Positions 43,987 to 54,334 of a stretch of 64,000 nucleotides of DNA are shown one piece after another; position 1 is the first letter of the stretch; every line of letters starts with the position of its first letter. Under the pieces are notes generated by a model. The model was not told the origin of the DNA. It searched no databases and saw nothing but the letters and a program-made list of their open reading frames with translations. The stretch comes from Stenotrophomonas rhizophila (GTDB lineage Bacteria; Pseudomonadota; Gammaproteobacteria; Xanthomonadales; Xanthomonadaceae), in NCBI RefSeq assembly GCF_000661955.1, contig NZ_CP007597.1, forward strand, positions 2,225,605 to 2,289,604. The letters are read 5' to 3'. A program made the position numbers and the translations under genes.

Positions 43987-46542
43987 TCACGCGCCCGGGC
44001 ATGCGATGGTGGCCTCCGCCTCGTTCAAGGCACCCAGGGCGACGCGTGACACCGAGAGCGTCATCGCGCCCGCCGTCCCGATGGACCAGGGGCGATCCAG
44101 CTTGCCGACATCCGCGCCTGCCGCCGCCAGGCACTTCAAGGGCACGCCCACGCGCGTCCATTGACCCTTGGGCAGCTTGGCCAGCGTCGGTCCAAGCGCA
44201 ACACGTGCCGAGCAGCCCGCACCGCAGCCTACCGACAACCACGCCTCGCCCTGGGGTGCGGCGTCAACGCGCAACGTGGTCAACAGCATCAGGTCGCCGT
44301 TGCTCTCGCGCTGCAGGTCCAGCGCCGTGTGCGACTGCAACGCGGCAATCGCCTCGCCCTTGCCCGTCCACGCAAGCCGACGACCGTCTTCCTGCGCCAG
44401 GTGATCCACGCCGGTGACCTGCAGCAGGTCCCCATCGAGGAACTCCGGCACCTTGGTGACGGTCACGCCCTGCCCCGTGCTGCCTTCCAGCCGCAGCGCC
44501 ATGCCGGCGCCGGCATCACCGCGCGCGAAGAACACGCCGCCCGCGCCTTCATTGCCGGTAACGCCGGACACTTCCGGCAACGCGGCCAGATCGCCGTTAT
44601 CGGCGTAAGTCAGGCCGAAACCGAAGGCGAACTGCGGGGCGTAGTCCTTCTGCCCCACATTGTTGACGTACTGCGTTGCCGTGCGCGGCCAGCTGAAGCT
44701 CAACTTGCCCTTGAAGTCGTGCTGCACATCGCCTCCCGGCCCACGCATCAGCACATCGGCAATGCCGGCGCCTTCCGAGCCGGGCAGCCACGCCGCCACG
44801 AACGCGTCGGCGGCATTGATTTCCCGGTTCACCCACAGCGGGCGCCCGCTCAGGAACACCGCGACCACCGGAATGCCCTCGGCCTTCAGTCGCTTGATCA
44901 ACGCAAGATCGGCGTCGTCCCCCGGCTTGTAGGCCAGTGTCGGCAGATCTCCCTGGAACTCTGCATAGGGGTTCTCCCCGAACACCACCACGGCGACGTC
45001 CGGCTTGGTCGCATACTTGCCGTCCACCGCCAGCTCCGCCTGACCGCCAGCGGCCTTGGCCTGCTGCGCAATGCCCTCGAAGATGGTGTCTGCATTCGGG
45101 AAATCCTTGCGGGTGGTGCCGGTGCCCTGCCAGTTCAGCGTCCATCCGCCCGCCTGCTTGCCGACGTCGTTGGCACCGTCACCGGCGACGAGGATGCGTT
45201 GCTTCGGCGACAACGGCAGCACGCCGCCCTGGTTCTTCAGCAACACCAGCGATTCACGCACTGCCTGCCGTGCGACCTCACGATGCGCCGGGGCGCCGAT
45301 GAGCGCGAACTGGCCACCGACCGCGCGCGAGGATGGCGTGCCCGCCTCGAACAGACCCAGCCGCATCTTGACCCGCAGGATCCGACGCACCGCATCGTCC
45401 AGGCGTTGCGGGGCGATGGTGCCCGCCTTCACTGCGGCCAGCGTGGTCTCATAGAAGCCCTTCCAGCTGTCCGACGCCATGGCCATGTCCAGGCCGGCAT
45501 TGAGGGTGGCCGGGCAATCGGTGGTGGTGCAGCCCTTGACCTGCCCGTGGCCGTTCCAGTCGCCCACCACGAACCCACCGAAATGCATGCGGCCCTTCAA
45601 CGCATCGGTCAGGTACGGCTTGTGACCGTGCATCTTTTCACCGTTGACGCTGTTGAAGGACGCCATGACGGTCTGTGCGCCCGCGGCAATCGCCGGTGGA
45701 TACCCGGCCGCGTGGATACGTACCAGCTCGGCCTCGCTGACCTGGGTATCGCCCTGGTCCTTGCCATCGGCCGTGCCACCGTCGCCGAGGAAGTGCTTTA
45801 CCGACGCGATCACATGGCGACCGTCCAGGAAGGCAGGCGTGCCCACCTTGCCCTGCAGGCCCTCGACCATCGCACCGGCATAGCTGGCCACCACGTCGGG
45901 TGATTCGGAGTAGCCCTCATAGGTGCGCCCCCAGCGGTCATCCTGCGGGACGGCCACGGTCGGTGCGAACGCCCACTCCATGCCGGTGGCACGGGTCTCC
46001 AGCGCGGTGATCTCACCGATGCGCCGCAGCAGTTCCGGATTGCGGGTCGCACCCAGGCCGATGTTGTGCGGGAACAGGGTCGCACCGATGATGTTGCTCT
46101 GCCCGTGCACGGCATCGATGCCGAACAGCACCGGAATCGCCTTACCCCCCTGCGAGGTATCCATCGATGCCGCATAGAAGGCGTCGGCGAGCGCCAGCCA
46201 CTCGGCCGGCGACGCATCGTAACGGCCGCCCGGGTCGGAGTTGCCGCCGGCCAGGATCGAGCCAAGCCGGTACTTGCGGAGATCATCCGGCGTGATGCTG
46301 GCAATATCCCCCTGCACCAGCTGGCCGACCTTTTCCTCTACCGTCATGGTCGCCATCAGGTCGGTGATGCGCTTTTCCAGCGCGGCGTCCTCGGCCAGCG
46401 GCCAGGTGACCTCCGGCCATGGATCGGGGGCCGCCGTCGCAGACGCGGGCGCCTTGTCATCCTTCCCGCAGGCGGCCAGTACCAGCAGCAGCGCGGTCAG
46501 CAGCACGGTCTTCGGGGCGCGTGCAGCGCCTTGATGGGTCAT
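43987..46542 (-). CDS. GH3 exo-1,3/1,4-beta-glucanase/glucosidase lipoprotein
   Basis: An 851-residue GH3 enzyme. The start at 46542 (MTHQGAARAP) is preferred because GGAAGG lies nine bases upstream; ATG 46551 overlaps the sugar porter stop. A lipobox (LAAC, Cys25) marks it as a lipoprotein. The catalytic barrel includes VVGDWNGHGQV, where the Asp is the expected nucleophile. The remainder holds the second GH3 domain (about 420-600) and a C-terminal beta-sandwich of ExoP-like type. It closes the xylB-xylA-xylE operon. Its substrate may be beta-glucan or xylo-gluco-oligomers; context suggests a role in plant cell-wall sugar use. Confidence 0.87.
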   Translation of the reverse strand: MTHQGAARAPKTVLLTALLLVLAACGKDDKAPASATAAPDPWPEVTWPLAEDAALEKRITDLMATMTVEEKVGQLVQGDIASITPDDLRKYRLGSILAGGNSDPGGRYDASPAEWLALADAFYAASMDTSQGGKAIPVLFGIDAVHGQSNIIGATLFPHNIGLGATRNPELLRRIGEITALETRATGMEWAFAPTVAVPQDDRWGRTYEGYSESPDVVASYAGAMVEGLQGKVGTPAFLDGRHVIASVKHFLGDGGTADGKDQGDTQVSEAELVRIHAAGYPPAIAAGAQTVMASFNSVNGEKMHGHKPYLTDALKGRMHFGGFVVGDWNGHGQVKGCTTTDCPATLNAGLDMAMASDSWKGFYETTLAAVKAGTIAPQRLDDAVRRILRVKMRLGLFEAGTPSSRAVGGQFALIGAPAHREVARQAVRESLVLLKNQGGVLPLSPKQRILVAGDGANDVGKQAGGWTLNWQGTGTTRKDFPNADTIFEGIAQQAKAAGGQAELAVDGKYATKPDVAVVVFGENPYAEFQGDLPTLAYKPGDDADLALIKRLKAEGIPVVAVFLSGRPLWVNREINAADAFVAAWLPGSEGAGIADVLMRGPGGDVQHDFKGKLSFSWPRTATQYVNNVGQKDYAPQFAFGFGLTYADNGDLAALPEVSGVTGNEGAGGVFFARGDAGAGMALRLEGSTGQGVTVTKVPEFLDGDLLQVTGVDHLAQEDGRRLAWTGKGEAIAALQSHTALDLQRESNGDLMLLTTLRVDAAPQGEAWLSVGCGAGCSARVALGPTLAKLPKGQWTRVGVPLKCLAAAGADVGKLDRPWSIGTAGAMTLSVSRVALGALNEAEATIACPGA

Positions 46543-46547
46543 CGCGT

Positions 46548-47957
46548 TCATCCTTCCATCTGCTCCAGTTCCTTGCCCTTGGTTTCGTGCACGTACCTGA
46601 GCACGAAGAAGATCGAGATGACGGCCGCCACCAGGTAAATGCTGTACGTCGTGGCCAGCCCGGTCCCCGCCAGCAGAATGGGGAAGGTCACCGTGACGGC
46701 GAAATTCGCGGTCCACTGCGCCGCCCCCGCCACGGCCAGCCCGGAGCCACGGATCTGGTTGGGGAACATTTCGCCCAGCATCACCCACATCACCGGCCCC
46801 CAGGAGATGTTGAAGAACACCACGTAGGCATTGGCCGCCACCAGCGCCAGCGTGCCCATGCCCGGCGGCAGCTGCAGGTGTGTATCGACCAGGGAGCCGC
46901 TGGCGAAGGCCACCACCAACAGCGCCAACGACACCGCCATGCCGGCCGAGCCAGCCCAGAGCAACGGCTTGCGCCCGATGCGATCGATCAGCAGCACGGT
47001 GACGATGCAGGCGCCGATGCTGAGTGCGCCGGACAACACGTTGATCATCAGCGCGTCGTTCTCGGAGAAGCCGACCGCTTGCCAGAGCACGGCACCGTAG
47101 TAGAACACCACGTTGATACCGACCAGCTGCTGGAAGGTGGCCAGGCCGATGCCGACCCAGACAATCGGGCGGACCCGGCCGGTCGCCTTGCTGAGGAGAT
47201 CCGACAGCCGCGGGCGGTGATGGTCGGTCGACAGCGAGGCGTCGATCTCGGCCAGCTTTGCCTGCGCCTCGGCAGCGCCGAACAGCCGCGTCAGCACCTG
47301 CAGCGCCTCGTCCTTGCGGCGCTTCACCGCCAGATAGCGCGGGCTTTCCGGAATGGTCAGCAACAGCGCCAGGAACAGCAGCGACGGCACCGCCTGCATC
47401 CAGAACATCCAGCGCCACGCTGCGTACCCGCCCCACAGCGCTTCGGTGGACGCACCCGCCGTGGCTGCCAACAGATAGTTGGACAGGAACGCGACGGTGA
47501 GCCCGCTGATGATGGCGATCTGCTGCACCGTGGCCAGGCGGCCGCGGTACCGCGCTGGCGCCACTTCGGCGATGTAGGCCGGCGAGATCACACTCGCCGC
47601 TCCCACCGCAAAGCCGCCCATCACCCGCGCGACGATGAACATGGCCGAGGACGACGCCGCACCTGCGCCGATCGCCGACAGCAGGAACAGCACTGCCGAG
47701 ACGATCAGCACGTTGCGGCGCCCCAGGCGGTCGGCCAGACGGCCGGCGCTGAAGGCACCGACCGCGCAGCCCAACAGCATCGATGCGATCTCGAACCCCT
47801 GCATCCACTCGCCGGATTTGAAGGTCTGGTGCAGCCCGTCCTGGGTGCCGTTGATCACCCCGCTGTCGAACCCGAACAGGAATCCGCCAATCGTCGCCAC
47901 CACGCTGATCACTACAATCAGGCGGGTGTTCTCGCCGCCCTTCATTGCCTGGTCCAT
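46548..47957 (-). CDS. xylE: sugar porter MFS transporter (XylE-like sugar:H+ symporter)
   Basis: A 469-residue 12-helix carrier of the sugar porter family: GFDSGVINGT in helix 1, GRLADRLGRRN after helix 2, PESPRYLAVKRRKDEA after helix 6 and DRIGRKPLL in the second half are the family signatures. It imports xylose or a related pentose/hexose with a proton. It sits 47 bp behind xylA and overlaps the GH3 lipoprotein region, so it is part of the xylose operon. The symbol is assigned on context and family; related carriers for other sugars look alike. Confidence 0.86.
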   Translation of the reverse strand: MDQAMKGGENTRLIVVISVVATIGGFLFGFDSGVINGTQDGLHQTFKSGEWMQGFEIASMLLGCAVGAFSAGRLADRLGRRNVLIVSAVLFLLSAIGAGAASSSAMFIVARVMGGFAVGAASVISPAYIAEVAPARYRGRLATVQQIAIISGLTVAFLSNYLLAATAGASTEALWGGYAAWRWMFWMQAVPSLLFLALLLTIPESPRYLAVKRRKDEALQVLTRLFGAAEAQAKLAEIDASLSTDHHRPRLSDLLSKATGRVRPIVWVGIGLATFQQLVGINVVFYYGAVLWQAVGFSENDALMINVLSGALSIGACIVTVLLIDRIGRKPLLWAGSAGMAVSLALLVVAFASGSLVDTHLQLPPGMGTLALVAANAYVVFFNISWGPVMWVMLGEMFPNQIRGSGLAVAGAAQWTANFAVTVTFPILLAGTGLATTYSIYLVAAVISIFFVLRYVHETKGKELEQMEG

Positions 47958-48004
47958 TACCCTGCCCTTCTCCGGTCCGGTGTCATCAATGCAAACTGCA
48001 ACGC

Positions 48005-49339
48005 TCAGCGCAGCAGGTACTGGTTGATCAGGTTCTCGTAACGTTCCTGCTTGCCGCTGATCTGCGTGGGTTCACCGCCCTTGGCACCCAGTGCGGCCAA
48101 GTCGGCAAGGCTGAGCGCGCCGCGCGCGAACTGCTCGCCGGACCCACTGTCGAAGCTGGCGTAACGCGCCTTGCGCCACTGCTCCAGGGGCGAGTCGTTC
48201 AGCAGCGCATGAGCCACTTCCAGCCCGCGGGCGAACGCATCCATGCCACCGATGTGGGCAATGAACAGGTCCTCCAGATCGGTGGATTCGCGCCGCACCT
48301 TGGCATCAAAGTTCAAGCCGCCTTCCAGCCCCCCCTGGCGCAGCACCACCAGCATCGCGCCCACGGTGTCGTACAGGTCGGTCGGGAACTGGTCGGTATC
48401 CCAGCCGTTCTGGGCATTGCCGCGGTTGGCGTCGATACTGCCCAGCAGGCCATGATCCGAAGCGACCTGCAGGTCGTGCTCGAAGGTGTGACCGGACAGC
48501 GTGGCGTGGTTGGCCTCGATATTGAGCTTGAAGTCCTTGTCCAGGCCATGCTCCTTCAGGAAGCCGACCACGGTGGCGCTGTCGAAGTCGTACTGGTGCT
48601 TCATCGGTTCCATCGGCTTGGGCTCGATCAGGAAATTGCCCTTCAGCCCGATGCTGCGGCCATAGTCGCGCGCCATGGTGAGGAACCGCGCGAAGTGGTC
48701 GACCTCACGCTTCATCAGCGTGTTGGCCAGGGAACCGTAGCCTTCGCGGCCGCCCCAGAACACGTAGTGCTCGCCACCCAATTCAACCGTGGCGTCCAGC
48801 GCCGCCTTCACCTGTACGGCGGCACGCGCGACCACCGCGAAATCCGGATTCGTGGAGGCACCGTTCATGTAGCGGGGGTGCGAGAACAGGTTGGCCGTGC
48901 CCCACAGCAGCTTCATGCCGGTCGCGTCCTGGCGCTCTTTGGCCAATCCCACCATGTGCTTCAGGTTCTTTTCGTACGCGCCGACATCCTCGGCGTCCGG
49001 CGCCAAGTCGATATCGTGGAAGCACCAGTACGGCACGCCGAGCTTGGTGAAGAATTCGAACGCCGCGTCCACCTTCGCCTCGGCGGTGCCCATCGGCGTG
49101 CCGGTCTCCCACGGGAAGTGGCGCGTGCCCGGGCCAAACGGATCATGGCCGGCGTTGCAGAACGTGTGCCAGTAGCAGGCCGCAAAACGCAGGTGGTCCT
49201 GCATGGTTTTGCCCCCGATGACCTTGTTCGCGTCATAGACCTTGAAGGCAAGGGGATTGTCCGAGCCCCGGCCTTCGAAGGGGATGCGGCCGATGCCGGG
49301 GAAGTATTCCTTGCCGCCGATGAAGGGCTGGTTGCTCAT
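48005..49339 (-). CDS. xylA: xylose isomerase
   Basis: A 444-residue xylose isomerase; the start at 49339 ([16 protein letters not shown]) has GGAAGA nine bases upstream. The TIM-barrel shows the metal-binding and catalytic segments: [43 protein letters not shown] and [12 protein letters not shown]. The enzyme converts D-xylose to D-xylulose in the cytoplasm. It is 46 bp behind xylulokinase in the same operon; both lie downstream of the xyl-box at 50905-50918. Confidence 0.95.
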   Translation of the reverse strand: MSNQPFIGGKEYFPGIGRIPFEGRGSDNPLAFKVYDANKVIGGKTMQDHLRFAACYWHTFCNAGHDPFGPGTRHFPWETGTPMGTAEAKVDAAFEFFTKLGVPYWCFHDIDLAPDAEDVGAYEKNLKHMVGLAKERQDATGMKLLWGTANLFSHPRYMNGASTNPDFAVVARAAVQVKAALDATVELGGEHYVFWGGREGYGSLANTLMKREVDHFARFLTMARDYGRSIGLKGNFLIEPKPMEPMKHQYDFDSATVVGFLKEHGLDKDFKLNIEANHATLSGHTFEHDLQVASDHGLLGSIDANRGNAQNGWDTDQFPTDLYDTVGAMLVVLRQGGLEGGLNFDAKVRRESTDLEDLFIAHIGGMDAFARGLEVAHALLNDSPLEQWRKARYASFDSGSGEQFARGALSLADLAALGAKGGEPTQISGKQERYENLINQYLLR

Positions 49340-49385
49340 GGTGCGTCTTCCTGTCGTTGTGCGAGGTGTCGCGAAAAAGGGGATA

Positions 49386-50879
49386 TCAGCCGCGATACAA
49401 CGGCGTGATGGCATCGAGATGGCGCAGAAAACGGGCATACGCCGCGGCGTAGGCGGCTGTACGCGCCGGATCGGGCTGTGCGGACTGCAGCGGGTCCACC
49501 GCCACGTGCCGGTCCGCTATGTCGGCGATGGAGGCAGCGTCACCACGCGCCTGGCCCAAGGCCCACAGCGCCTGCAATGCCGCACCGAACGCCGCGCCCT
49601 CGGGCTGGGTCGGTACGTCCACCGGCAGGCCGAACACATCGGCCACCATCTGCCGCCACTGCGCACTGTTGCTGCCGCCACCGGTCAGCACGATGCGGTC
49701 GAACCGCATGCCCGCGCGGACAAAGGCGTCGTAGCCATATTTCAGGGTGTACGTCGCCCCTTCCATGGCCGCGCGGTAGAAGTGCGCCGGGGTCATGTTG
49801 GTCGTGTCCAGACCCGCCAATACCCCTTTGCCACGCGGCAGGTCCGGCGTGCGCTCGCCATTGAGGAACGGCAGCATCACCAGGCCGTCGGCCCCGGGCG
49901 ATGTGGCGCGCAGGTGTCCGTCGCCGTACCGCGTGCTGAAGCTGAAGGCGTCGGCAACCTGTTCGGTCACCACGGTGCAGTTCATCGTGCAGATCAGCGG
50001 CAGCCAGCCGCCGGTGGACGAACAGAATGCGGCCCACGCCCCGTCCGGGTCGACCACCGGGGCGTCGGAGTAGGCGAACAGGGTGCCCGAGGTGCCCAGG
50101 CTCACCGTCAGGCGACCCGGTGCGACGCAGCCGGTCCCGATGGCGGCCATCATGTTGTCGCCACCGCCAACGGCCACCTTCACTGTCGCGGGCAGGCCCA
50201 GCGCCGCCGCGGTGGACGGGTCGATGTCGAACACTTCCTCGGGCGCGGCGATGCGCGGCAGGCACGCGGCCAGGTCGCGGTCCGGATCGGTTGCGCGCAG
50301 CAGCTCGGCCGACCAGGTACGGGTCCGCACGTCCAGCCAGCCCGTCCCCGAGGCATCCCCGTATTCGCAGAAGCGCTGGCCGGTCAACACGAAATTGAGG
50401 TAGTCGTGCGGCAGCAGGATGGTGGCAAGACGCGCGTAGGCCTCGGGTCGGTGGGCCTTCGTCCACGGCAGTTTGGACGCGGTGTAACCGGTCAGGACAG
50501 GGTTGCCCGCCAGTGCGATGGTGCGCGCTGTTCCGCCCACCGCGTCCATGATCTGCACGCACTCCGCCGAGGTGCTGGTGTCGCACCACAGCTTGGCCGG
50601 TGCCAGCACCTCCCCTGCCGCGTCGACGGGAACGAACCCGTGCTGTTGGCCGGATACCGCCAGTGCAGCGATGCGGGACCGTATCTTGGGATCAACCGCA
50701 CGGAAGCAGGCATGCAGTGCGGCGATCCAGTCGGCCGGGCGCTGTTCGCGGCTGCCATCGGCGTCCGACGCCAGGTCCAGGGGCGCGCTGGTGTTGGCAA
50801 TGAGACGGCGCCCGGCAGGGTCGTAGACCACGACCTTCAGACTTTGCGTACCCGCGTCGATTCCAGCCACCAGATCCAT
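49386..50879 (-). CDS. xylB: xylulokinase
   Basis: A 497-residue FGGY-family kinase; the start at 50879 ([15 protein letters not shown]) has GGCGGAAG upstream. The phosphate-binding DAGTQS, the central GGGDNMMAA with the catalytic Asp region and the second ATPase motif [11 protein letters not shown] are present. It phosphorylates D-xylulose to xylulose-5-phosphate. A perfect TGGTAGCGCTACC operator lies 26-39 bp upstream of the ATG, so it is the first gene of the xylB-xylA-xylE-GH3 unit, although readthrough from the halogenase gene is possible. Confidence 0.93.
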   Translation of the reverse strand: MDLVAGIDAGTQSLKVVVYDPAGRRLIANTSAPLDLASDADGSREQRPADWIAALHACFRAVDPKIRSRIAALAVSGQQHGFVPVDAAGEVLAPAKLWCDTSTSAECVQIMDAVGGTARTIALAGNPVLTGYTASKLPWTKAHRPEAYARLATILLPHDYLNFVLTGQRFCEYGDASGTGWLDVRTRTWSAELLRATDPDRDLAACLPRIAAPEEVFDIDPSTAAALGLPATVKVAVGGGDNMMAAIGTGCVAPGRLTVSLGTSGTLFAYSDAPVVDPDGAWAAFCSSTGGWLPLICTMNCTVVTEQVADAFSFSTRYGDGHLRATSPGADGLVMLPFLNGERTPDLPRGKGVLAGLDTTNMTPAHFYRAAMEGATYTLKYGYDAFVRAGMRFDRIVLTGGGSNSAQWRQMVADVFGLPVDVPTQPEGAAFGAALQALWALGQARGDAASIADIADRHVAVDPLQSAQPDPARTAAYAAAYARFLRHLDAITPLYRG

Positions 50880-50904
50880 CGTCTTCCGCCTCACCTGTAG
50901 TTGA

Positions 50905-50918
50905 AGGTAGCGCTACCA
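50905..50918 (-). promoter_or_regulatory. xyl-box operator upstream of xylB
   Basis: Read on the minus strand TGGTAGCGCTACCT contains the perfect palindrome GGTAGCGCTACC, 26-39 bp before the xylB start. It corresponds to the xyl-box described for XylR in Xanthomonas campestris (recalled as TGGTAGCGCTAACA). LacI-type repressors of this locus are the expected binders. Confidence 0.8.
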
Positions 50919-50944
50919 TTTTCATGCCGCACCATGCGGCTCTG

Positions 50945-52474
50945 TTACGCCACGGCGGAGCGCCGTGGCCATACGTCTGCCGCTGCCTTGCAGTAGCGTT
51001 CAATGAAGGCGGCCTGCGACGGCATCGTCGCGACCGCCTGCTGCACCGGCTGCCGGATCCGCGCCAACAGCGTCCGCAGGTCTGCGTCGTTGATGGCCGC
51101 TGCCAGCGGGTGCGGCGGACCGGGCTGGATCCCCTGCCCCATCAACACGCTGGTCCAGGAATCCACGCGGAACAACTCACCGGGGTCCTGCCAGGCATGG
51201 GCACGTTCGCGCCACGCGCGCAGCCGGACCGCGAGCGACTCCGGCAGGGCCATCTCGCGGCAGGCCTTCCACATGGGTTCGTCGCGCTGGGTAGCGTGGT
51301 AATGCAGGATGATGAAGTCGCGCACGTGCTCCATTTCCTGGCGGCTGACATCGTTGTATAGCGCCACCAGCGCCGGGCTGATGCCGTCGATCGGGAACAG
51401 CTGGATCAGGCGGACCACGGCACTGATGGTCAGGTGGATGCTGGTCGATTCCAGCGGCTCGATGAAGCCACTGGCAAGCCCGAGCGCCACCACATTCTTG
51501 TTCCACGCCTTCAGCCGGCGCCCGCTGCGGAACGGCACCAACCAGGGATCGCGCAGAGGCGGACCGTCAACATCACGCAGCAGCTTGGCCTGCGCCTCGT
51601 CATCGGACATGTGCCGGCTGGAGAACACCAGCCCGCATCCAACCCGGTGCTGAAGCGCGATATGCCACCGCCAGCCGGCCTCGTGTGCAATGGCGCGGGT
51701 GTACGGAACGGGCGGCGCGACCGCCTCGGTCTGCACCGCAACGGCGCGATCACTGGGCAACCATTCGTGCCAGTCCTCATAGCCGGTATGCAGGGTCTGC
51801 TCGGTCAACAACCCGCGGAACCCGGTGCAGTCGATGAACAGGTCGCCCTCGATGACCTGCCCGTCTTCCAGCACCAAGGCCGCCACGGAGCCGTCATGCG
51901 CGTGCTGCCGGACCTCCCGGATCTTTCCCTCCACCCGTCGCAGGCCATGCCCTTCGGCCTTGCGTCGCAGGAACCTGGCATACAGCCCGGCGTCGAAGTG
52001 ATACGCGTAGTTGAGCGCGGGTTGGGTCTCCAGCGAGAACTGGTCGCCGCGTGAGGCGACGCTCTCCAGGCAGAAGTCGCCCAGGTCCGACGGCATGCCG
52101 CGGCGCAGGCTGTCCAGCCAGAAATGGTGGAACGGCGTGGCCCAGGTGCCCTGCCCGATGGTGCCGAACGGGTGGATGAATCGGTCCCCGGGGCGACGCC
52201 AGTTCTCGAACGAGATCGAAAGCTTGAACGTGCCGGCGACGGCGCGCAGGAACTCCTGCTCGTCGATCTGCAGAAAGCGGTGGAAGGTACGGATGGGCGG
52301 CACCGTCGACTCGCCGACACCCACGGTGCCGATCTGCTCGGACTCCACCAGGGTGATGTCCAGCTGGTCGCGGAACTGATGGGACAGCGCACAGCCGGCC
52401 AGCCAGCCAGCCGTACCGCCGCCGGCGATGACCACCTTGCGGATCCGCGCCTGTGTTGTGTCCGCCACGTTCAA
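50945..52474 (-). CDS. flavin-dependent tryptophan halogenase family protein
   Basis: A 509-residue FAD-dependent halogenase-like protein. TTG 52474 is chosen because GGGAG lies seven bases upstream; GTG 52468 is the alternative. The FAD motif is GGGTAG (18-23). The conserved lysine (GTFKLSISFENW) and a W-x-W-x-I motif (GWRWHIA, Pro replaced by Ala) are present, as is the FxEPLExTSIHL segment. Members in carbohydrate loci of Xanthomonadales and Caulobacterales follow a TonB receptor, SapC and a cupin-like gene, and their true substrate is unknown. It ends 65 bp before xylB and its xyl-box. Confidence 0.87.
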   Translation of the reverse strand: MNVADTTQARIRKVVIAGGGTAGWLAGCALSHQFRDQLDITLVESEQIGTVGVGESTVPPIRTFHRFLQIDEQEFLRAVAGTFKLSISFENWRRPGDRFIHPFGTIGQGTWATPFHHFWLDSLRRGMPSDLGDFCLESVASRGDQFSLETQPALNYAYHFDAGLYARFLRRKAEGHGLRRVEGKIREVRQHAHDGSVAALVLEDGQVIEGDLFIDCTGFRGLLTEQTLHTGYEDWHEWLPSDRAVAVQTEAVAPPVPYTRAIAHEAGWRWHIALQHRVGCGLVFSSRHMSDDEAQAKLLRDVDGPPLRDPWLVPFRSGRRLKAWNKNVVALGLASGFIEPLESTSIHLTISAVVRLIQLFPIDGISPALVALYNDVSRQEMEHVRDFIILHYHATQRDEPMWKACREMALPESLAVRLRAWRERAHAWQDPGELFRVDSWTSVLMGQGIQPGPPHPLAAAINDADLRTLLARIRQPVQQAVATMPSQAAFIERYCKAAADVWPRRSAVA

Positions 52475-52487
52475 TGCAATGCTCCCA

Positions 52488-53507
52488 TCAGCGGTTGAGT
52501 CGAGCCAGCAGTTGGGCGCGCGTGCGCCGTGCCTGTGTCTCGTCGAACGGCGCCAGCTCACCCCGGGCCACGTCCGGCAGGTGCTGACCTGCGCGTTCGC
52601 CGGGACCGAAAACGTAGTACGCGAAGATCTCAGACCATGCCTGTTTCTGGCGGGGCGGCAGATCGCGCAGCGCCCACATTGCATGCTGGAGCGCCGGCAG
52701 CGGCGAGGAAAGAAAGTGCGGCGAACTGCGCCACCAGTAGTTCACCAGCACGTTGAACGGCATCAGGCTGCGCACGTGGTGCCACCACATGCTCGGAATG
52801 AAGATCGCATCGCCGGGCTCCAGCACGGCCGTCTGCGCGCTTGCGAGCGCGTCACGGAACCGGGGATGGCGCGCGAAGTCCGGGCGGTCCATATCCACCA
52901 CGCTGACCACCTGGCCACCCGGCGTGGGCTCCAGCGGCCCCGGGTACAGATTGTCGATCTGCTCCGGCGGAAACAGGGTGAACCGGCGTCGGCCCACTAC
53001 GCAGCACGCCAGGTTCTCGGGGGTGTCGAAATGGCAGGAAGCAGTCACGCGGTTGCCGATCCAGATGCTGGCCGACGCCTCGATGCCCTGCCCCGCCAAA
53101 CCGGCGTCGTTGGACTGCGCAAACCCGGGAAGCGCCCGATCAATCAGCAGCGACGCCACGTAATAGGTGGGTGGCTTCGGGTCGTCGAAGGTGTCGGCAA
53201 TCTCGTCGAGCACCTGCGTCAGCAATCCACGCCGGACCTCCACGTTCAACCGGGTGAAATCGGCGTTGTAGAACGGACGTCCTTCAATCTCGGGGCCGCC
53301 AAAGGAATACGGAACGGGCACGCCGGCATCAAAGCCGCGCAGGTAGGCCATCGCCTCGTGCGTGGAGCGCAGCCCGGCCTGCACCACCCCCCAGTTGCGC
53401 GCGATGCCTCGCAGTACCACCGGCACCCCCGCGGCCACCAACGCCTCCATCGGCAGTGCGGCCGGGTCCAGGCCTTCCAGGGTCTGCATGGCGGCGCCGT
53501 CCGGCAC
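52488..53507 (-). CDS. cupin-like (JmjC/FIH-type) domain protein
   Basis: A 339-residue protein with a cupin_8/JmjC-like fold. The Fe(II) facial triad is visible as H159-x-D161 (CHFDTPEN) and a distal histidine in SMWWHHV (243/244), expected for 2-oxoglutarate-dependent hydroxylases. GTG 53507 is used as the start (GGGGGA upstream); ATG 53489 is possible. It follows SapC by three bases and precedes the halogenase by 13, so they are co-translated. Members of this cluster may modify a protein or glycan; the target is unknown. Confidence 0.85.
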   Translation of the reverse strand: MPDGAAMQTLEGLDPAALPMEALVAAGVPVVLRGIARNWGVVQAGLRSTHEAMAYLRGFDAGVPVPYSFGGPEIEGRPFYNADFTRLNVEVRRGLLTQVLDEIADTFDDPKPPTYYVASLLIDRALPGFAQSNDAGLAGQGIEASASIWIGNRVTASCHFDTPENLACCVVGRRRFTLFPPEQIDNLYPGPLEPTPGGQVVSVVDMDRPDFARHPRFRDALASAQTAVLEPGDAIFIPSMWWHHVRSLMPFNVLVNYWWRSSPHFLSSPLPALQHAMWALRDLPPRQKQAWSEIFAYYVFGPGERAGQHLPDVARGELAPFDETQARRTRAQLLARLNR

Positions 53508-53510
53508 GGG

Positions 53511-54269
53511 TCAGTGTCCCCCGGCCGCAACGGCGGCATCGTGCGTGCGCAGGCGTCGCTGCTTCTCAGCGATCAGGCGGCGCATGTTGTGCAGGGACGC
53601 CAGCATCAGATACGCGCCCTCCAGATACCCGGCGCGATTGAGTTCAGCCAGCGCAGGACCGTCCAGCAGGGCCAGGCGGTCACGGTCGATCGCGTGCAGG
53701 CCATTGACGCCGATCCGATGCTGCGGATCGATCTGCACGTCCAGGGCAAGGGGCTGAATCAGGCCTTTCGCATCGAACATGGCATACATCTCCGCGCCAA
53801 AAGCATGACCATCATGTATGCCACGCAGCACGCCTGCGATATGGTCCAGGTAGGGGGTATTGCCGCCCTGCGGCAGGAACACCGGCTCGCCCTGCATCGC
53901 ATTGACGCGCGGATGATCCAGGTCCACGTGCAGCACCGCGTCCTGGGTGAACGCACCGTCGACCTGGTGCTCCTGGAATCCGATGAGGAACGGCCCCTTG
54001 GCCGCCGCCCCGGGCAGATAGGACGCATTCCAGCGACCGTCCTGCAGATACAGATTCTCGTGCTGCTCAAACCCCAGCAGAACCACCGACTGCCACTGGC
54101 CTGTTGCGGCGTCCTTGCGAAGGAAGATGGGGTACTCGCGCTGCAGCTCGGCAAACTCACTCGGGTAGGCCGGGACCATGCCCACCGCGTCGCCAAATTC
54201 GGGCCCGAAGCCGGTCGCCACCCGCAGGTCGCGATGGGCGATGTTGTTGAGCATTTCGTAACGCGGCAT
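53511..54269 (-). CDS. SapC family protein
   Basis: A 252-residue SapC-like protein. The ATG at 54269 (MPRYEMLNN) is chosen on family appearance; TTG 54281 lies upstream in frame. The sequence LRVATGFGPEFGDAVGMVPAYPSEF is characteristic. SapC proteins are uncharacterised proteins linked to TonB receptors in sugar loci (the name comes from a Campylobacter surface-layer association). No signal peptide. It follows the receptor gene by 65 bp and precedes the cupin-like gene by 3 bp. Confidence 0.85.
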   Translation of the reverse strand: MPRYEMLNNIAHRDLRVATGFGPEFGDAVGMVPAYPSEFAELQREYPIFLRKDAATGQWQSVVLLGFEQHENLYLQDGRWNASYLPGAAAKGPFLIGFQEHQVDGAFTQDAVLHVDLDHPRVNAMQGEPVFLPQGGNTPYLDHIAGVLRGIHDGHAFGAEMYAMFDAKGLIQPLALDVQIDPQHRIGVNGLHAIDRDRLALLDGPALAELNRAGYLEGAYLMLASLHNMRRLIAEKQRRLRTHDAAVAAGGH

Positions 54270-54334
54270 GGTGCTGTCCAATCCCCTCAGGAGCCGTGAA
54301 CAGGTGCCGCTGCGCGTGCAGCGGCACCCACCGT

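Noticed and set aside
40694..44242. N-terminal extension of the alpha-glucuronidase frame to 1182 codons
   Set aside because: The extension overlaps the LacI gene on the other strand, whereas ATG 42802 gives a proper signal peptide and the usual GH67 length.
43987..47808. 1273-codon frame covering the GH3 lipoprotein and most of the sugar porter gene
   Set aside because: Only the part from 46542 has GH3 homology; the upstream part is an alternate frame of the sugar porter.
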